A stretch of DNA of 48,579 bases from UBA4717 sp045577925 (GCA_045577925.1 JAZNJH010000048.1:1-48579); one strand, 5' to 3'. Shown: positions 1 through 8,400, counted from the first letter of the stretch. Notes: generated by a model from the sequence alone, not told the origin. Translations and numbers: made by a program.

Positions 1-15
1 CGGAAAGTAACACCC
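1..15. repeat. Partial copy of a palindromic repeat at the window edge
   Basis: The first 15 bases (CGGAAAGTAACACCC) are the reverse complement of bases 48223..48237, which form one arm and flank of the 26-base palindrome at 48228..48253. The other arm would lie outside the window. It is a dispersed intergenic repeat of unknown function. Confidence 0.6.
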
Positions 16-68
16 ACGTAAAACTAAAGATTTTATCGACAAAATATAGTGCCACAAACCGCACGACA

Positions 69-139
69 CCTCATCCGTCAGCCTTCGGCTGCCAGACCTT
101 CAAAAGACACGCTAAGCGTGTCTTTATACTGGGGAAGGC
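69..139. repeat. Hairpin-rich intergenic repeat (CCGTCA...TGCCA type)
   Basis: The element has a short stem AGCC/GGCT (80..90) framed by CCGTCA and TGCCA. It continues with CCTTC, a perfect 10-bp hairpin AAAGACACGC / GCGTGTCTTT with a TAA loop (103..125), and GGGGAAGGCT. The CCGTCA-stem-TGCCA-CCT layout recurs at 29113..29168, so the two look like members of one repeat family. No coding potential is seen. Confidence 0.5.
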
Positions 140-141
140 TA

Positions 142-172
142 CAAAAACAGAGGCACTCCTTTTGGAGTGCCT
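142..172 (-). terminator. Intrinsic terminator of the hydrogenase operon
   Basis: A 9-bp stem AGGCACTCC (151..159) / GGAGTGCCT (164..172) has a 4-base loop. On the minus strand it is followed by CTGTTTTTG, a U-tract. It sits 15 bases after the hydA stop and ends the hyd transcript. Confidence 0.9.
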
Positions 173-186
173 CATCGTTTATTTAA

Positions 187-1923
187 TTAAAGACCGCGCT
201 TAACGTATGTTGTATGGAGAATTTCGTGAGCCTTATGGCTGTTGGGCTCGCCGAAGTATTCATCATACAGCTTCTTAACTGCGCTGTTCTCATGAGACTT
301 TCTGAGGTCCATGTTCTTATCAGCTGTGTAAAGAACGGAAGCTCTGAGTTCTCTGAGGTTCTTCGTGCTTCTTACAGTTGCATCCTGTACGGGCTGTCCG
401 CCGCCGTTTACGCAACCGCCGGGACATGCCATGATCTCGATGAAGTCAACTTCAACTTCGCCGCTCTTAACCTTGTTAAGAAGCTCCTTAGCGTTCTTTG
501 TTCCGCTTGCTACTGCAACGCGTACAGTCATGTCGCCAAGGTTGTATGCAGCCATCTTGATGCCTGCGATACCGCGAACGTCTTCAAATTCAAGCTTTTC
601 AAGCTTCTTGCCGAGAATAACCTCTGCTGCTGTACGAAGAGCCGCTTCCATAACACCGCCTGTTGCGCCGAAGATAACGCCGGCACCTGAACCGATGTCG
701 AAAGGATTATCAAACTTTTCGTCTTCAAGTCCTCTGAAGTTGATGCCTGCACGTTTGATAAGTCTTGCAAGCTCACGTGTTGTGATAGCTATATCAACGT
801 CCGGAACACCTGCTGCATTCTGGTCGTCACGTGTTACCTCGAACTTCTTAGCTGTACAGGGAATTGCAGATACGAATACGATATCCTTAGGATCAAGACC
901 CATCTTCTGTGCGTAATATGTCTTATAAAGCGCACCGAACATCTGCTGAGGGCTCTTGCAGCTTGAAAGGTTTTCTGTAAATTCAGGGAAGTAGTGTTCG
1001 CAGTACTTGATCCATCCGGGTGAGCAGGATGTGATAAGCGGAAGTGCTCCGCCGTTCTTTACTCTGCCTAAAAACTCTGTTGCTTCTTCCATGATCGTAA
1101 GGTCGGCTGTGAGGTTCATATCGTATACGCCGTCAAAGCCGAGGCGCTTCATAGCCGCAACCATCTTGCCTTCTACGTCTGTACCGGGCTCGTAGTCGAA
1201 GCATTCGCCGATCGTTGCACGAACTGAAGGAGCCGCGCAGATAGCAACGTGCTTTGTGGGATCTGCGATAGCATCGAGTACCTTCTGTGTGTCGTCCTTT
1301 TCATAAAGAGCGCCAACAGGACATGCTACTACGCACTGTCCGCATCCGATACAGCTTGTTTCTGCAAGCGTTCTTTCAAATGCGTGTCCGATGCATGAAT
1401 CAAAGCCTCTGTTTGTTGCGCCGATAACGCCGATAGCCTGTACGTTCTTACAAGCGCCTACGCAACGGCGGCAAAGGATACATTTATTGTTATCGCGAAC
1501 GATAAAGGGTGTGCTTGTATCAAGCGCATAACGCTCGCTTGCACCTCTGAAGTGTGTTTCGTCGCATCCGTATTCCTGAGAAAGCTTCTGAAGCTCGCAT
1601 GTTGTGCTGCGGATACATGAAAGGCACTTCTTTTCGTGGTTGGAAAGAACAAGCTCAAGGTTTGTCTTTCTTGCAGCGAGTACCTTGGGTGTGTTTGTGA
1701 ACACCTCCATACCTTCGTTAACAGGGTAAACGCAGGCTGTTACAAGTCCGCGTGCGCCTGTTACCTCAACAAGGCAGAGACGGCATGCGCCGATTTCGTT
1801 TACGTCCTTGAGATAGCAAAGTGTAGGAATATCGATTCCTGCATATCTTGCAGCTTCAAGAACAGTTGAATCCTTCGGCACAGAATATTCTCTGCCGTTA
1901 ATCTTTATATTTACTGTTTCCAT
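187..1923 (-). CDS. hydA: [FeFe]-hydrogenase catalytic subunit (HydA/HndD type)
   Basis: The 578-residue protein reduces protons or oxidises H2 at an H-cluster. Domains in order: a [2Fe-2S] plant-type ferredoxin (Cys36, 47, 50, 64), a His-Cys [4Fe-4S] site (His96, Cys100, 103, 109), two [4Fe-4S] motifs (Cys148-158 and Cys191-201), the H-cluster domain and a C-terminal small-subunit segment. H-cluster motifs are L1 TSCSPGW (298-304), L2 PCTAKKFE (355-362) and L3 MACPGGC (498-504). L1 has serine where clostridial CpI has its second cysteine, and there is an extra Cys322 in SSCKSPQQ. There is no signal peptide, so the enzyme is cytoplasmic. It is the last gene of the hyd operon, 17 bases after hydB, with AAGGAG before the ATG. 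With the NuoE- and NuoF-like subunits it should form an NAD(P)H-linked, probably ferredoxin-bifurcating complex (inferred from family). Confidence 0.96.
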   Translation of the reverse strand: METVNIKINGREYSVPKDSTVLEAARYAGIDIPTLCYLKDVNEIGACRLCLVEVTGARGLVTACVYPVNEGMEVFTNTPKVLAARKTNLELVLSNHEKKCLSCIRSTTCELQKLSQEYGCDETHFRGASERYALDTSTPFIVRDNNKCILCRRCVGACKNVQAIGVIGATNRGFDSCIGHAFERTLAETSCIGCGQCVVACPVGALYEKDDTQKVLDAIADPTKHVAICAAPSVRATIGECFDYEPGTDVEGKMVAAMKRLGFDGVYDMNLTADLTIMEEATEFLGRVKNGGALPLITSCSPGWIKYCEHYFPEFTENLSSCKSPQQMFGALYKTYYAQKMGLDPKDIVFVSAIPCTAKKFEVTRDDQNAAGVPDVDIAITTRELARLIKRAGINFRGLEDEKFDNPFDIGSGAGVIFGATGGVMEAALRTAAEVILGKKLEKLEFEDVRGIAGIKMAAYNLGDMTVRVAVASGTKNAKELLNKVKSGEVEVDFIEIMACPGGCVNGGGQPVQDATVRSTKNLRELRASVLYTADKNMDLRKSHENSAVKKLYDEYFGEPNSHKAHEILHTTYVKRGL

Positions 1924-1940
1924 TTTAGCAAGCTCCTTTC

Positions 1941-3737
1941 TTATTCCTTAATGATAGCGCCGAACTTACATTTTTCCATACAAGCTCCGCACTTGATACA
2001 CTTGGATGTATCTATAACATGGGGCTGCTTTACGCTGCCTGTGATAGCGCCAACGGGACATACGCGTGCGCACGCTGTACAACCCTTACACTTGTCCTCA
2101 ATGATCTTATAGCTGAGAAGCTTCTTACATACGCCTGCAGGACACTTCTTATCCTTAACGTGTGCAATATACTCGTCACGGAAGTAACGGAGAGTTGAGA
2201 GAACAGGGTTCGGAGCTGTCTGACCAAGACCGCAGAGAGATGCGCTCTTGATGTATTCGCTGAGCTCTTCAAGACGGTCGATATCTTCCATCGTACCGTT
2301 GCCTGAAGTGATCTTTTCAAGTATTTCAAGAAGTCTCTTTGTACCAACACGGCAGGGTGTGCACTTACCGCAGGACTCGTCAACCGTGAACTCAAGGAAG
2401 AACTTTGCAAGGTCAACCATACATGTATCTTCGTCCATAACGATAAGTCCGCCCGAACCCATCATTGAACCGATTGCGATAAGGTTATCGTAGTCGATAG
2501 GAGTATCGATAAGAGAAGCAGGTATACATCCGCCGGAAGGACCGCCGGTCTGTGCTGCCTTGAACTTCTTGCCGTTCGGTACGCCGCCGCCAATGTCTTC
2601 AACAACCTCGCGAAGTGTTGTACCCATAGGAATTTCAACAAGACCTGTGTTGTGGATCTTACCGCCGAGCGCAAATACCTTTGTACCCTTGGACTTTTCT
2701 GTTCCCATGGAAGCAAGCCATTCGGGTCCGTTAAGTATGATCTGAGCGATATTAGCGTATGTTTCAACGTTATTGATAATGGTGGGCTTGCCGAAAAGTC
2801 CCTTTACTGCCGGGAACGGAGGACGGGGACGCGGCTCACCGCGGTTACCTTCGATAGATGTGAGAAGCGCTGTTTCTTCACCACATACGAAAGCACCTGC
2901 ACCAAGTCTGATCTCGATATCAAAATCAAAACCTGTATCAAAAATATTCTTGCCGAGAAGTCCGTATTCGCGCGCCTGGTTGATAGCAACCTCAAGACGG
3001 TTTACCGCGATAGGATACTCAGCTCTTATGTAAATGTAACCCTGATGAGCGCCGATAGCATAACCTGCGATTGCCATTGCTTCGAGAACTGCGTGCGGGT
3101 CACCTTCAAGGATAGAACGGTCCATGAACGCTCCGGGGTCGCCCTCGTCCGCGTTACATACAACGTACTTTGTATCGTTAACCTGGTCTGCTGCGAACTG
3201 CCACTTTCTGCCTGTGGGGAATCCGCCGCCTCCGCGTCCGCGAAGTCCGCTGTCGAGAATTGTCTTTATAACGTCTGCAGGCTGCATTTCGGTAAGAACC
3301 TTACCAAGTGCTTCGTATCCGCCTGTTCCGATATATTCGTCGATGTTTTCAGGGTCGATAACACCGCAGTTTCTGAGCGCAACTCTCTTCTGCTTCTTAT
3401 AGAATCTTGTGTCTGCAAGAGCAACTGTTTCGCCTTCTGCAAGCTCGTGGTCTGTTTCGTTATAAACGAGTCTTTCAACAAGTCTACCCTTTAAAAGATG
3501 CTCTTCAACGATTTCGGGAATATCTTCAGCGGTAACTCTGCTGTAAAAAGTGCCCTCGGGATATACAATCATAACCGGGCCGAGTGCGCAAAGTCCGAAG
3601 CATCCTGTCTTAACGATCTTTATTTCATCGGTAAGACCCTTTGCCGCAAGCTCCTTCTCAAGTGCGTCGCTTACAGCTATACTTCCGGAAGAAGTACATC
3701 CTGTTCCGGCACAAATAAGTACATGAGAACGTATCAT
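1941..3737 (-). CDS. hydB: NuoF-like NADH/FMN hydrogenase subunit (HydB/HndC)
   Basis: The 598-residue flavoprotein subunit exchanges electrons between NAD(P)H and the iron-sulfur chain. It starts with a thioredoxin-like [2Fe-2S] domain (Cys9, 14, 46, 50). The NuoF core follows, with the FMN/NADH glycine-rich motif GRGGGGFPTGRKW (166-178) and a [4Fe-4S] site (SCGKCTPC, Cys456, 459, 462 plus Cys502). It ends in a 2x[4Fe-4S] ferredoxin domain (Cys550-560 and Cys580-590). This layout is typical of HydB of trimeric hydrogenases and HndC of tetrameric ones. The start is supported by GGAGGATTAAGAA before the ATG. It lies directly upstream of hydA in the operon. Confidence 0.95.
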   Translation of the reverse strand: MIRSHVLICAGTGCTSSGSIAVSDALEKELAAKGLTDEIKIVKTGCFGLCALGPVMIVYPEGTFYSRVTAEDIPEIVEEHLLKGRLVERLVYNETDHELAEGETVALADTRFYKKQKRVALRNCGVIDPENIDEYIGTGGYEALGKVLTEMQPADVIKTILDSGLRGRGGGGFPTGRKWQFAADQVNDTKYVVCNADEGDPGAFMDRSILEGDPHAVLEAMAIAGYAIGAHQGYIYIRAEYPIAVNRLEVAINQAREYGLLGKNIFDTGFDFDIEIRLGAGAFVCGEETALLTSIEGNRGEPRPRPPFPAVKGLFGKPTIINNVETYANIAQIILNGPEWLASMGTEKSKGTKVFALGGKIHNTGLVEIPMGTTLREVVEDIGGGVPNGKKFKAAQTGGPSGGCIPASLIDTPIDYDNLIAIGSMMGSGGLIVMDEDTCMVDLAKFFLEFTVDESCGKCTPCRVGTKRLLEILEKITSGNGTMEDIDRLEELSEYIKSASLCGLGQTAPNPVLSTLRYFRDEYIAHVKDKKCPAGVCKKLLSYKIIEDKCKGCTACARVCPVGAITGSVKQPHVIDTSKCIKCGACMEKCKFGAIIKE

Positions 3738-3759
3738 TTCTTAATCCTCCGTTTTGCTA

Positions 3760-4125
3760 TTAGTTTTCTTTAAGAGCGTATTCGCTAACGACTTTGCCGC
3801 CCTTGATGTGCTGCTCTATTATCTTTGCAACCTTTTCAGGTGTCATATGAACGTATGTCACCTTTTCTTCGCCTGCCTTGTATACCTCAACAACAGGCTC
3901 GCTCTGACAGATGCCGATGCATCCTGTCTGCGATACGGTTACTGTCTCTGAAAGACCTTCTTTGCTGACCTGTTCAACGAAAGCGTTAAGAACGGGGCGC
4001 GCACCTGCCGCGATTCCGCAGGTTGCCATTCCGACAACTATACGGATATCATTACTTCCTTCGCGCATAGATACCTTGTCCTTCATCTTTTCTCTGATGG
4101 CAGCAAGTTCTGCTAAACTTTTCAT
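3760..4125 (-). CDS. hndB: Thioredoxin-like [2Fe-2S] ferredoxin subunit (HndB-like)
   Basis: This 121-residue protein belongs to the thioredoxin-like [2Fe-2S] ferredoxin family and matches the small subunit HndB of tetrameric NADP-linked hydrogenases. A longer frame begins at 4167. The ATG at 4125 is preferred because AGAGAGGAAACAAAG precedes it and the protein then starts MKSLAEL as family members do. Visible cluster ligands are Cys36, Cys69 and Cys73. The place of a second N-terminal cysteine is taken by the sequence CGIAAGA, so the classical four-Cys pattern is incomplete. It is encoded between the HATPase gene and hydB and probably relays electrons or stabilises the complex. Confidence 0.85.
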   Translation of the reverse strand: MKSLAELAAIREKMKDKVSMREGSNDIRIVVGMATCGIAAGARPVLNAFVEQVSKEGLSETVTVSQTGCIGICQSEPVVEVYKAGEEKVTYVHMTPEKVAKIIEQHIKGGKVVSEYALKEN

Positions 4126-4141
4126 CTTTGTTTCCTCTCTT

Positions 4142-4696
4142 TCATTTATGTGTATTATATTGTTCACTTAAATATTGCCGTATCCACTCAAGAACCTCAG
4201 GCTCTGCAAGGCTTATTTCTTCACCAAGCACTGCTCTTAACTCTCTTGTGTCAAGGCTCACGTCGATTTCAGGCGTCTTATGCGTATACGCTATATCTAT
4301 CTTTCCTGCTCCGTGTATCAGCGTACAGACAGATGATATTATATCGCCAAGCGGTATGAAATCGATGTGGTTTTTATAAAACGTAGCGCTCGTGACGGTT
4401 CCGTGATCATCAGGATACTCGGACTCGCTTTTTGATTCTATCGAAAAGCTGCCGCCCGTCATCTCGGCTTCCATTTTCAAAAAGGGGATTCCAAGCCCGA
4501 CCTTTCTCGTTTTTCTCGTTGTGCAAAACGGGTCGGTTACGCTTTCTACCATTTCCTTACTCATTCCGCATCCGTCATCTCTGATGGTAAGAGTAAGTGT
4601 TTCATCACTCTCAAGAATATCTATATTTATAAGCGTTGAGCGGGCTGTTACGGAATTTTCTGCAATATCAAGTACGTTAAGCGATAATTCCTTCAT
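4142..4696 (-). CDS. Stand-alone histidine-kinase-like ATPase domain protein
   Basis: The 184-residue protein has GHKL ATPase boxes: an N box near LDIAENS, a G1 box DDGCGM and an F/G2 region DPFCTTRKTRKVGLG. No phospho-acceptor helix, PAS or membrane segment precedes it. A C-terminal tail of about 70 residues is unassigned. Homologues are found in clostridial hydrogenase operons, but I know of no proven biochemical role. The start codon overlaps the stop of the PHP gene (TAATG), which implies translational coupling. It may bind or phosphorylate a partner encoded in the operon; that is inference. Confidence 0.8.
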   Translation of the reverse strand: MKELSLNVLDIAENSVTARSTLINIDILESDETLTLTIRDDGCGMSKEMVESVTDPFCTTRKTRKVGLGIPFLKMEAEMTGGSFSIESKSESEYPDDHGTVTSATFYKNHIDFIPLGDIISSVCTLIHGAGKIDIAYTHKTPEIDVSLDTRELRAVLGEEISLAEPEVLEWIRQYLSEQYNTHK

Positions 4697-5439
4697 TAAC
4701 CTTTTACACCGCCTCTCAGATATTCAAAAAGCTTTTTTCTTACATACGCACTGCTATAAGGCTCATCATCAAGCTCTACATAGTTTTCTGCTTCGTTTAT
4801 ATCCCATAAGTAATGGGCGTCCGAATTTACAACACGCTTTTTATTTGCAAGCGACGGTATCTTTTTTATAAGCTTTTCTTCCTTTGCGCCGTCTTTATAC
4901 TCAACGCAAACAAAGTCCGGCTCATCGGGAAGCGTTCCCAGCGTTTCGACTATTCCGTTTGCGCTTCGGTCTATATGCGCAGGATAAACGAGCGCGTTAC
5001 AAGAGCATGCAAGCTCATATGCCGCCTCCAGAGACAGCGACGTTGCTATCGGAAGAAAATTTTCTTCCTCTCCAAGCACCTCATCATTTTCGTCAAGGTA
5101 CATCTGCCGACCGAAAATATCAACACGGTTGGGAAAAGGTGTACGGTATTCCTTCACCTTGTCTGAAAAGGCAAGCGCGTCATCAAGAAACTCAAACAGA
5201 CAAACTATATGTATGTCTTCGCTTGTTGTAAGCTCCATTCCTGCAATTCCGATAAGGCCGTTGGCTGATGCCGCTTTGAGAAAGCTTTCGCAGTTACCGC
5301 AGGTGTTGTGGTCTGTAAGTGCAACTATCTGAAGCCCCTTAAGCGCCGCCATTCCGCATATGTTTGCGGGTGTCATATCGTCGTCGCCGCACGGCGACAG
5401 GCAGGAGTGGATATGCAGGTCATAATAATATTTGTTCAT
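4696..5439 (-). CDS. PHP-domain phosphoesterase
   Basis: The 247-residue protein of the PHP metal-dependent phosphoesterase family starts with the metal-binding motif YDLHIHSCLSPCGDD. It also has ALTDHN (second motif), YPAHIDR (third) and NSDAHY (fourth). PHP proteins bind several metal ions and hydrolyse phosphate esters; the substrate here is unknown. It begins two bases after the DRTGG stop (TGAAATG) with only a weak AGGT upstream, so it is probably translated by coupling. Its position in the hydrogenase operon suggests a signalling or dephosphorylation step rather than DNA metabolism. Confidence 0.85.
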   Translation of the reverse strand: MNKYYYDLHIHSCLSPCGDDDMTPANICGMAALKGLQIVALTDHNTCGNCESFLKAASANGLIGIAGMELTTSEDIHIVCLFEFLDDALAFSDKVKEYRTPFPNRVDIFGRQMYLDENDEVLGEEENFLPIATSLSLEAAYELACSCNALVYPAHIDRSANGIVETLGTLPDEPDFVCVEYKDGAKEEKLIKKIPSLANKKRVVNSDAHYLWDINEAENYVELDDEPYSSAYVRKKLFEYLRGGVKG

Positions 5440-5440
5440 T

Positions 5441-5767
5441 TCAGATCATACCTGAAAGCTTTACACAAAGCTCATAAGCTGAAAGCGGCGAGGAGAATAC
5501 GTTTATCTCCTTTGACTTTGCGGCTTCGATAAATCCGTCGTCATACTCTGCATTCTCTGCAAGTATAACGCACGACAGATCCAGCAGCGACGCTACTGCA
5601 AGCACGTTTATATTGGACATAATCGTAACAAGCGCCTGCGAATTTTTCGCATGGCCCATTACCCAGCTCAGAAGATCCCCGGCGTAAACACCGTCTATCT
5701 CTCTTTCGCCGTCTGCAATACTCAGCACTTTAAGTTCAAGTGCTTCACATACAGCGCTTACCGTCAT
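5441..5767 (-). CDS. DRTGG-domain protein (first of two in the operon)
   Basis: The 108-residue small soluble protein resembles the DRTGG domain, named after a motif seen next to CBS domains and in phosphotransacetylase-like and HPr-kinase-like proteins. The segment IDGVYAGDLLSWVMGHAKNS is typical, followed by alternating hydrophobic strands (ALVTIMSNINVLAVA, CVILAENA). DRTGG domains are thought to bind ligands or mediate regulation; no catalytic residues are known. SD AAAGGA precedes the ATG. A second copy of the family is encoded at 7505..7852, and the two might pair. Confidence 0.75.
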   Translation of the reverse strand: MTVSAVCEALELKVLSIADGEREIDGVYAGDLLSWVMGHAKNSQALVTIMSNINVLAVASLLDLSCVILAENAEYDDGFIEAAKSKEINVFSSPLSAYELCVKLSGMI

Positions 5768-5791
5768 TTCGTATTTCCTTTCGCTGTTCTT

Positions 5792-7063
5792 TCAAGTATT
5801 ATCGCCACTTTCTTCACCGCTTTTACTTAAAAACACGCAGTCCTCAAGCGATGAAGCGTTCTTTATAACGTCCTCGGCAAAGGCACGGCAGGTTGGCGAC
5901 CCGCACGCTCCGCAGTCAAAGCCCGGAAGCTTCTTTTCAAGGCCGACTATTTCCTTCATTAAGCTCATAGCCGTTTTTCTGTCTGAATCAAGCCTTGACG
6001 CCGGCTCATATTCCGGCTGCCTGTATTCATACTTTTCGGGTATGCTCTTAACCTCATCAACCGAGGGCCTGTTTTGCATAACAGGCAGATATCTTTTAAT
6101 ATTCTGTATCTTAACCTTTGCAAGATACGGGTTGCCGACGTTCATTACTCCCCCCACGCAGCCCGAGCTGCATGCGTTGAGCTCTATGTAATCAAGAAAC
6201 GGAAAGCTTCCCGTTTCAAGCTCGTCAAGCACCTTGATTATGTTTTCAATACCGTCTGCGGCAAGATACCGGTCGTTTAAAAGCGCCGATGCTTCTCCTC
6301 CGCTGAGGGCCCAGCTCATTCCTACCATTCCCGTTTTCGATATCGGTGCGATCTCTTCCGATTTGCCCATCGCGCCAAGCAGCTCAAAATAGATTTCGTT
6401 TACGGCAACAACAAAGTCTACATGACTCTCATAACCGTCAAAATTATTCTTAACTGCGCTTATTTTCGCAGGGCAGGGAGAGATAAACACCGTTGCGATA
6501 TCTTCTCTTTTTAACCCGGGATGCTTCTCCATCGCTTCTTCGATCGCCTTTTCGGCGGCGATCTCCATAGGCGACAGTATCGGAACGAGGTTGTCGCACA
6601 GATATGGGAATCTGAGCGCTATTAGTCTTGTTACAACAGGACACGCCGAGCTGATAACCGGACGTCTTATGTCATCGCGCTTTAAATACTGCCTCGTATA
6701 TTCGGTTACGAGCTCTGCCGCTCTTGCAACCTCGTATACGTGATCAAAGCCGATTTTCAAAAGTCCGTTCATTATATAGTCGGCATCATCAAGATTTTCA
6801 AACTGTCCGCACAAAGACGGTGGCGGAAGCGCAATTACAAACTTCTTGCCAAACGGCAGTTCTGCCAGCTTGTCTGCAACGGCGCGCTTTGCCTTATGGG
6901 GACATCGTCTAATACATTCGCCGCAGTCGATACAACGCTCGGAATCTATAACCGCATGCCCGTTTTTTATGCGTATCGCCTCGGTCGGACACCGCTTCAG
7001 GCAGGTTATGCAGCCTCGGCACTTATCATAGTCGAGCGCAACAGAATGCTTGTAAAAAGCCAC
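5792..7063 (-). CDS. Sensory-type [FeFe]-hydrogenase-like protein (HydS, group D-like)
   Basis: The 423-residue protein has two N-terminal [4Fe-4S] motifs (Cys15-25 and Cys44-54), an H-cluster-like domain and a C-terminal Fe-S domain (FDCGACGSPTC, 382-392). The H-cluster motifs are modified: L1 is SSACP (Ala140 Cys141, with alanine in place of the proton-relay cysteine), L2 is SPCPAK (Cys197, Lys200) without the usual glutamate, and L3 is NACSSGC (Cys298, Cys302). All four putative cubane ligands remain, so cofactor binding is plausible but fast turnover is not expected. Similar proteins are regarded as H2 or redox sensors. There is no PAS domain, unlike the classical HydS. The start is GTG with GAGGTG seven bases upstream. 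Confidence 0.85.
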   Translation of the reverse strand: MAFYKHSVALDYDKCRGCITCLKRCPTEAIRIKNGHAVIDSERCIDCGECIRRCPHKAKRAVADKLAELPFGKKFVIALPPPSLCGQFENLDDADYIMNGLLKIGFDHVYEVARAAELVTEYTRQYLKRDDIRRPVISSACPVVTRLIALRFPYLCDNLVPILSPMEIAAEKAIEEAMEKHPGLKREDIATVFISPCPAKISAVKNNFDGYESHVDFVVAVNEIYFELLGAMGKSEEIAPISKTGMVGMSWALSGGEASALLNDRYLAADGIENIIKVLDELETGSFPFLDYIELNACSSGCVGGVMNVGNPYLAKVKIQNIKRYLPVMQNRPSVDEVKSIPEKYEYRQPEYEPASRLDSDRKTAMSLMKEIVGLEKKLPGFDCGACGSPTCRAFAEDVIKNASSLEDCVFLSKSGEESGDNT

Positions 7064-7072
7064 TCAATCACC

Positions 7073-7501
7073 TCATATATTTACTGACATTGTAATTTTC
7101 GTTCCTTTTCCTACTTCGCTTTCTATATTGAGCTCATCCGTATATCTCTTGATATTGGGAAGTCCCATTCCGGCGCCAAAGCCGAGAGAACGGATATTAT
7201 CGGGAGCCGTTGAATAGCCCTCTCTCATTGCAAGCTCAATATCGGCAATACCCGGGCCGTGGTCGGTCATAACAAGCGTTATCTTATCATCTGTGATAAA
7301 GAGGTCCGCTTCACCGCCGCCGGCATGTATGACCATGTTTATCTCAGCCTCATACATCGCTATCGACACACGTCTTATCGATTCGGAATCTATGCCTATT
7401 CGCCTGAGGATCTTTTTCACCTGCACGGAAGCCTCTCCCGCCGAGGTAAAATCATTTCCGTCTACGTCGAAGTGAAAAGTAAGCGGATTTGCGTTATCCA
7501 T
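7073..7501 (-). CDS. RsbW-like serine/threonine-kinase-type ATPase
   Basis: The 142-residue single-domain GHKL ATPase resembles anti-sigma factor kinases (RsbW/SpoIIAB). It has an N box (IAMYEAEINMVIHA), G1 TDHGPGIAD and G2 SLGFGAGMGLPNIKR. RsbW-family proteins phosphorylate an STAS partner and bind a sigma factor, but neither partner gene is in the operon. AGGAGGTG precedes the ATG, and the gene follows the upstream DRTGG gene by three bases. With the HydS-like protein and DRTGG proteins it probably forms a signalling unit; the target is unknown. Confidence 0.82.
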   Translation of the reverse strand: MDNANPLTFHFDVDGNDFTSAGEASVQVKKILRRIGIDSESIRRVSIAMYEAEINMVIHAGGGEADLFITDDKITLVMTDHGPGIADIELAMREGYSTAPDNIRSLGFGAGMGLPNIKRYTDELNIESEVGKGTKITMSVNI

Positions 7502-7504
7502 GGC

Positions 7505-7852
7505 TTACACCTCCTGAGGCATAAGTCCGCCGGAATATAGCCTTCCGCACGCCTCAAACATCCGCATCTTCGTTGCAAGAACAACTATCGATGCGTCTGT
7601 AGCAAGCTCAAGCATCTCCGGCGAGGGCATCTTGTTGCGCACAAATACAATGCAGCGCATATCCATCATCTCCGCCGTTCTTATTACCTGCGGATTAACA
7701 AGGCCCGTGAGTAATACCGCCTGATTCTTTACGTATGCAAGAACGTCGCTCATCATATCGCTTCCGCAAGCCGAATGAACCTCATGCTCAATAAGCTCTT
7801 CGCAGCATAGTACCTTCGCGTCAAGAAGTGACGCTATTTCGGACATTTTCAT
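7505..7852 (-). CDS. DRTGG-domain protein (second of two in the operon)
   Basis: The small soluble protein of about 115 residues is distantly similar to the one at 5441..5767 (N-terminal DAKVLCCEE, then SDVLAYVKNQAVLLTGL and IVVLATKMRMFEACG). An upstream ATG at 7864 is possible, but the ATG at 7852 has GGAG six bases before it and gives the family-typical start MKMSEIASLL. A short GC hairpin with an AGGA loop lies between hydC and this gene. A regulatory ligand-binding role is likely but unproven. Confidence 0.75.
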   Translation of the reverse strand: MKMSEIASLLDAKVLCCEELIEHEVHSACGSDMMSDVLAYVKNQAVLLTGLVNPQVIRTAEMMDMRCIVFVRNKMPSPEMLELATDASIVVLATKMRMFEACGRLYSGGLMPQEV

Positions 7853-7902
7853 ATGAATCTCCATGCCGGTCCTGCCGGCCGATTAAAATATCTTGTTTTT
7901 AC

Positions 7903-8400
7903 TCAGTCTATGTACGGAGCAAGGATCTTGTCTACGTCTGCAGTTACAAGTCTTCCGTATACTTCGTCGTTTATGGTAAGTACGGGAGCAAGTCCGCATG
8001 CGCCGATGCAACGTGTTGCATCAATGCTGTATTTTCCGTCGGGGCTTGTTTCGCCAACGCCGACTCCAAGCTTTTCGGAAATCTTTTCGATAATATCGCC
8101 AGAGCCCTTAACGTAGCATGCAGTTCCGAGGCATACCGCAACTGCAACCTTGCCCTTCGGGTTAAGAACGAACTGGGAATAGAAGGTTGCTACTCCGTAT
8201 ACTTCGGCAAGGGATACTCCCATTGACAAAGAAATGTGCTTCTGAACCTCGATAGGGAGATATCCGTAGATATTCTGCGCGCCCTGAAGTATAGGCATGA
8301 GCGCACCCTTTTCGTCCTTGTGCTTTGCAATAAGAGCATCAAGCTGTGCTTCCTGCTCCTTAGTTCCTGCAAAAGCAACCGTGGTCAAATTCTTCTTCAT
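7903..8400 (-). CDS. hydC: NuoE-like [2Fe-2S] hydrogenase subunit (HydC/HndA)
   Basis: The 165-residue subunit homologous to NuoE has an N-terminal helical domain (QNIYGYLP) and a thioredoxin-fold [2Fe-2S] domain with ligands Cys90, Cys95, Cys131 and Cys135 (CLGTAC and CIGAC). It docks with HydB and takes part in NADH-linked electron transfer. As first gene of the operon it has a strong AGGAGG site. A promoter and a Rex-like operator lie upstream. Confidence 0.95.
   Translation of the reverse strand: MKKNLTTVAFAGTKEQEAQLDALIAKHKDEKGALMPILQGAQNIYGYLPIEVQKHISLSMGVSLAEVYGVATFYSQFVLNPKGKVAVAVCLGTACYVKGSGDIIEKISEKLGVGVGETSPDGKYSIDATRCIGACGLAPVLTINDEVYGRLVTADVDKILAPYID

Noticed and set aside
2652..3494. 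280-codon open frame on the plus strand
   Set aside because: It lies fully antisense to hydB, has no family resemblance and the codon pattern of a shadow.
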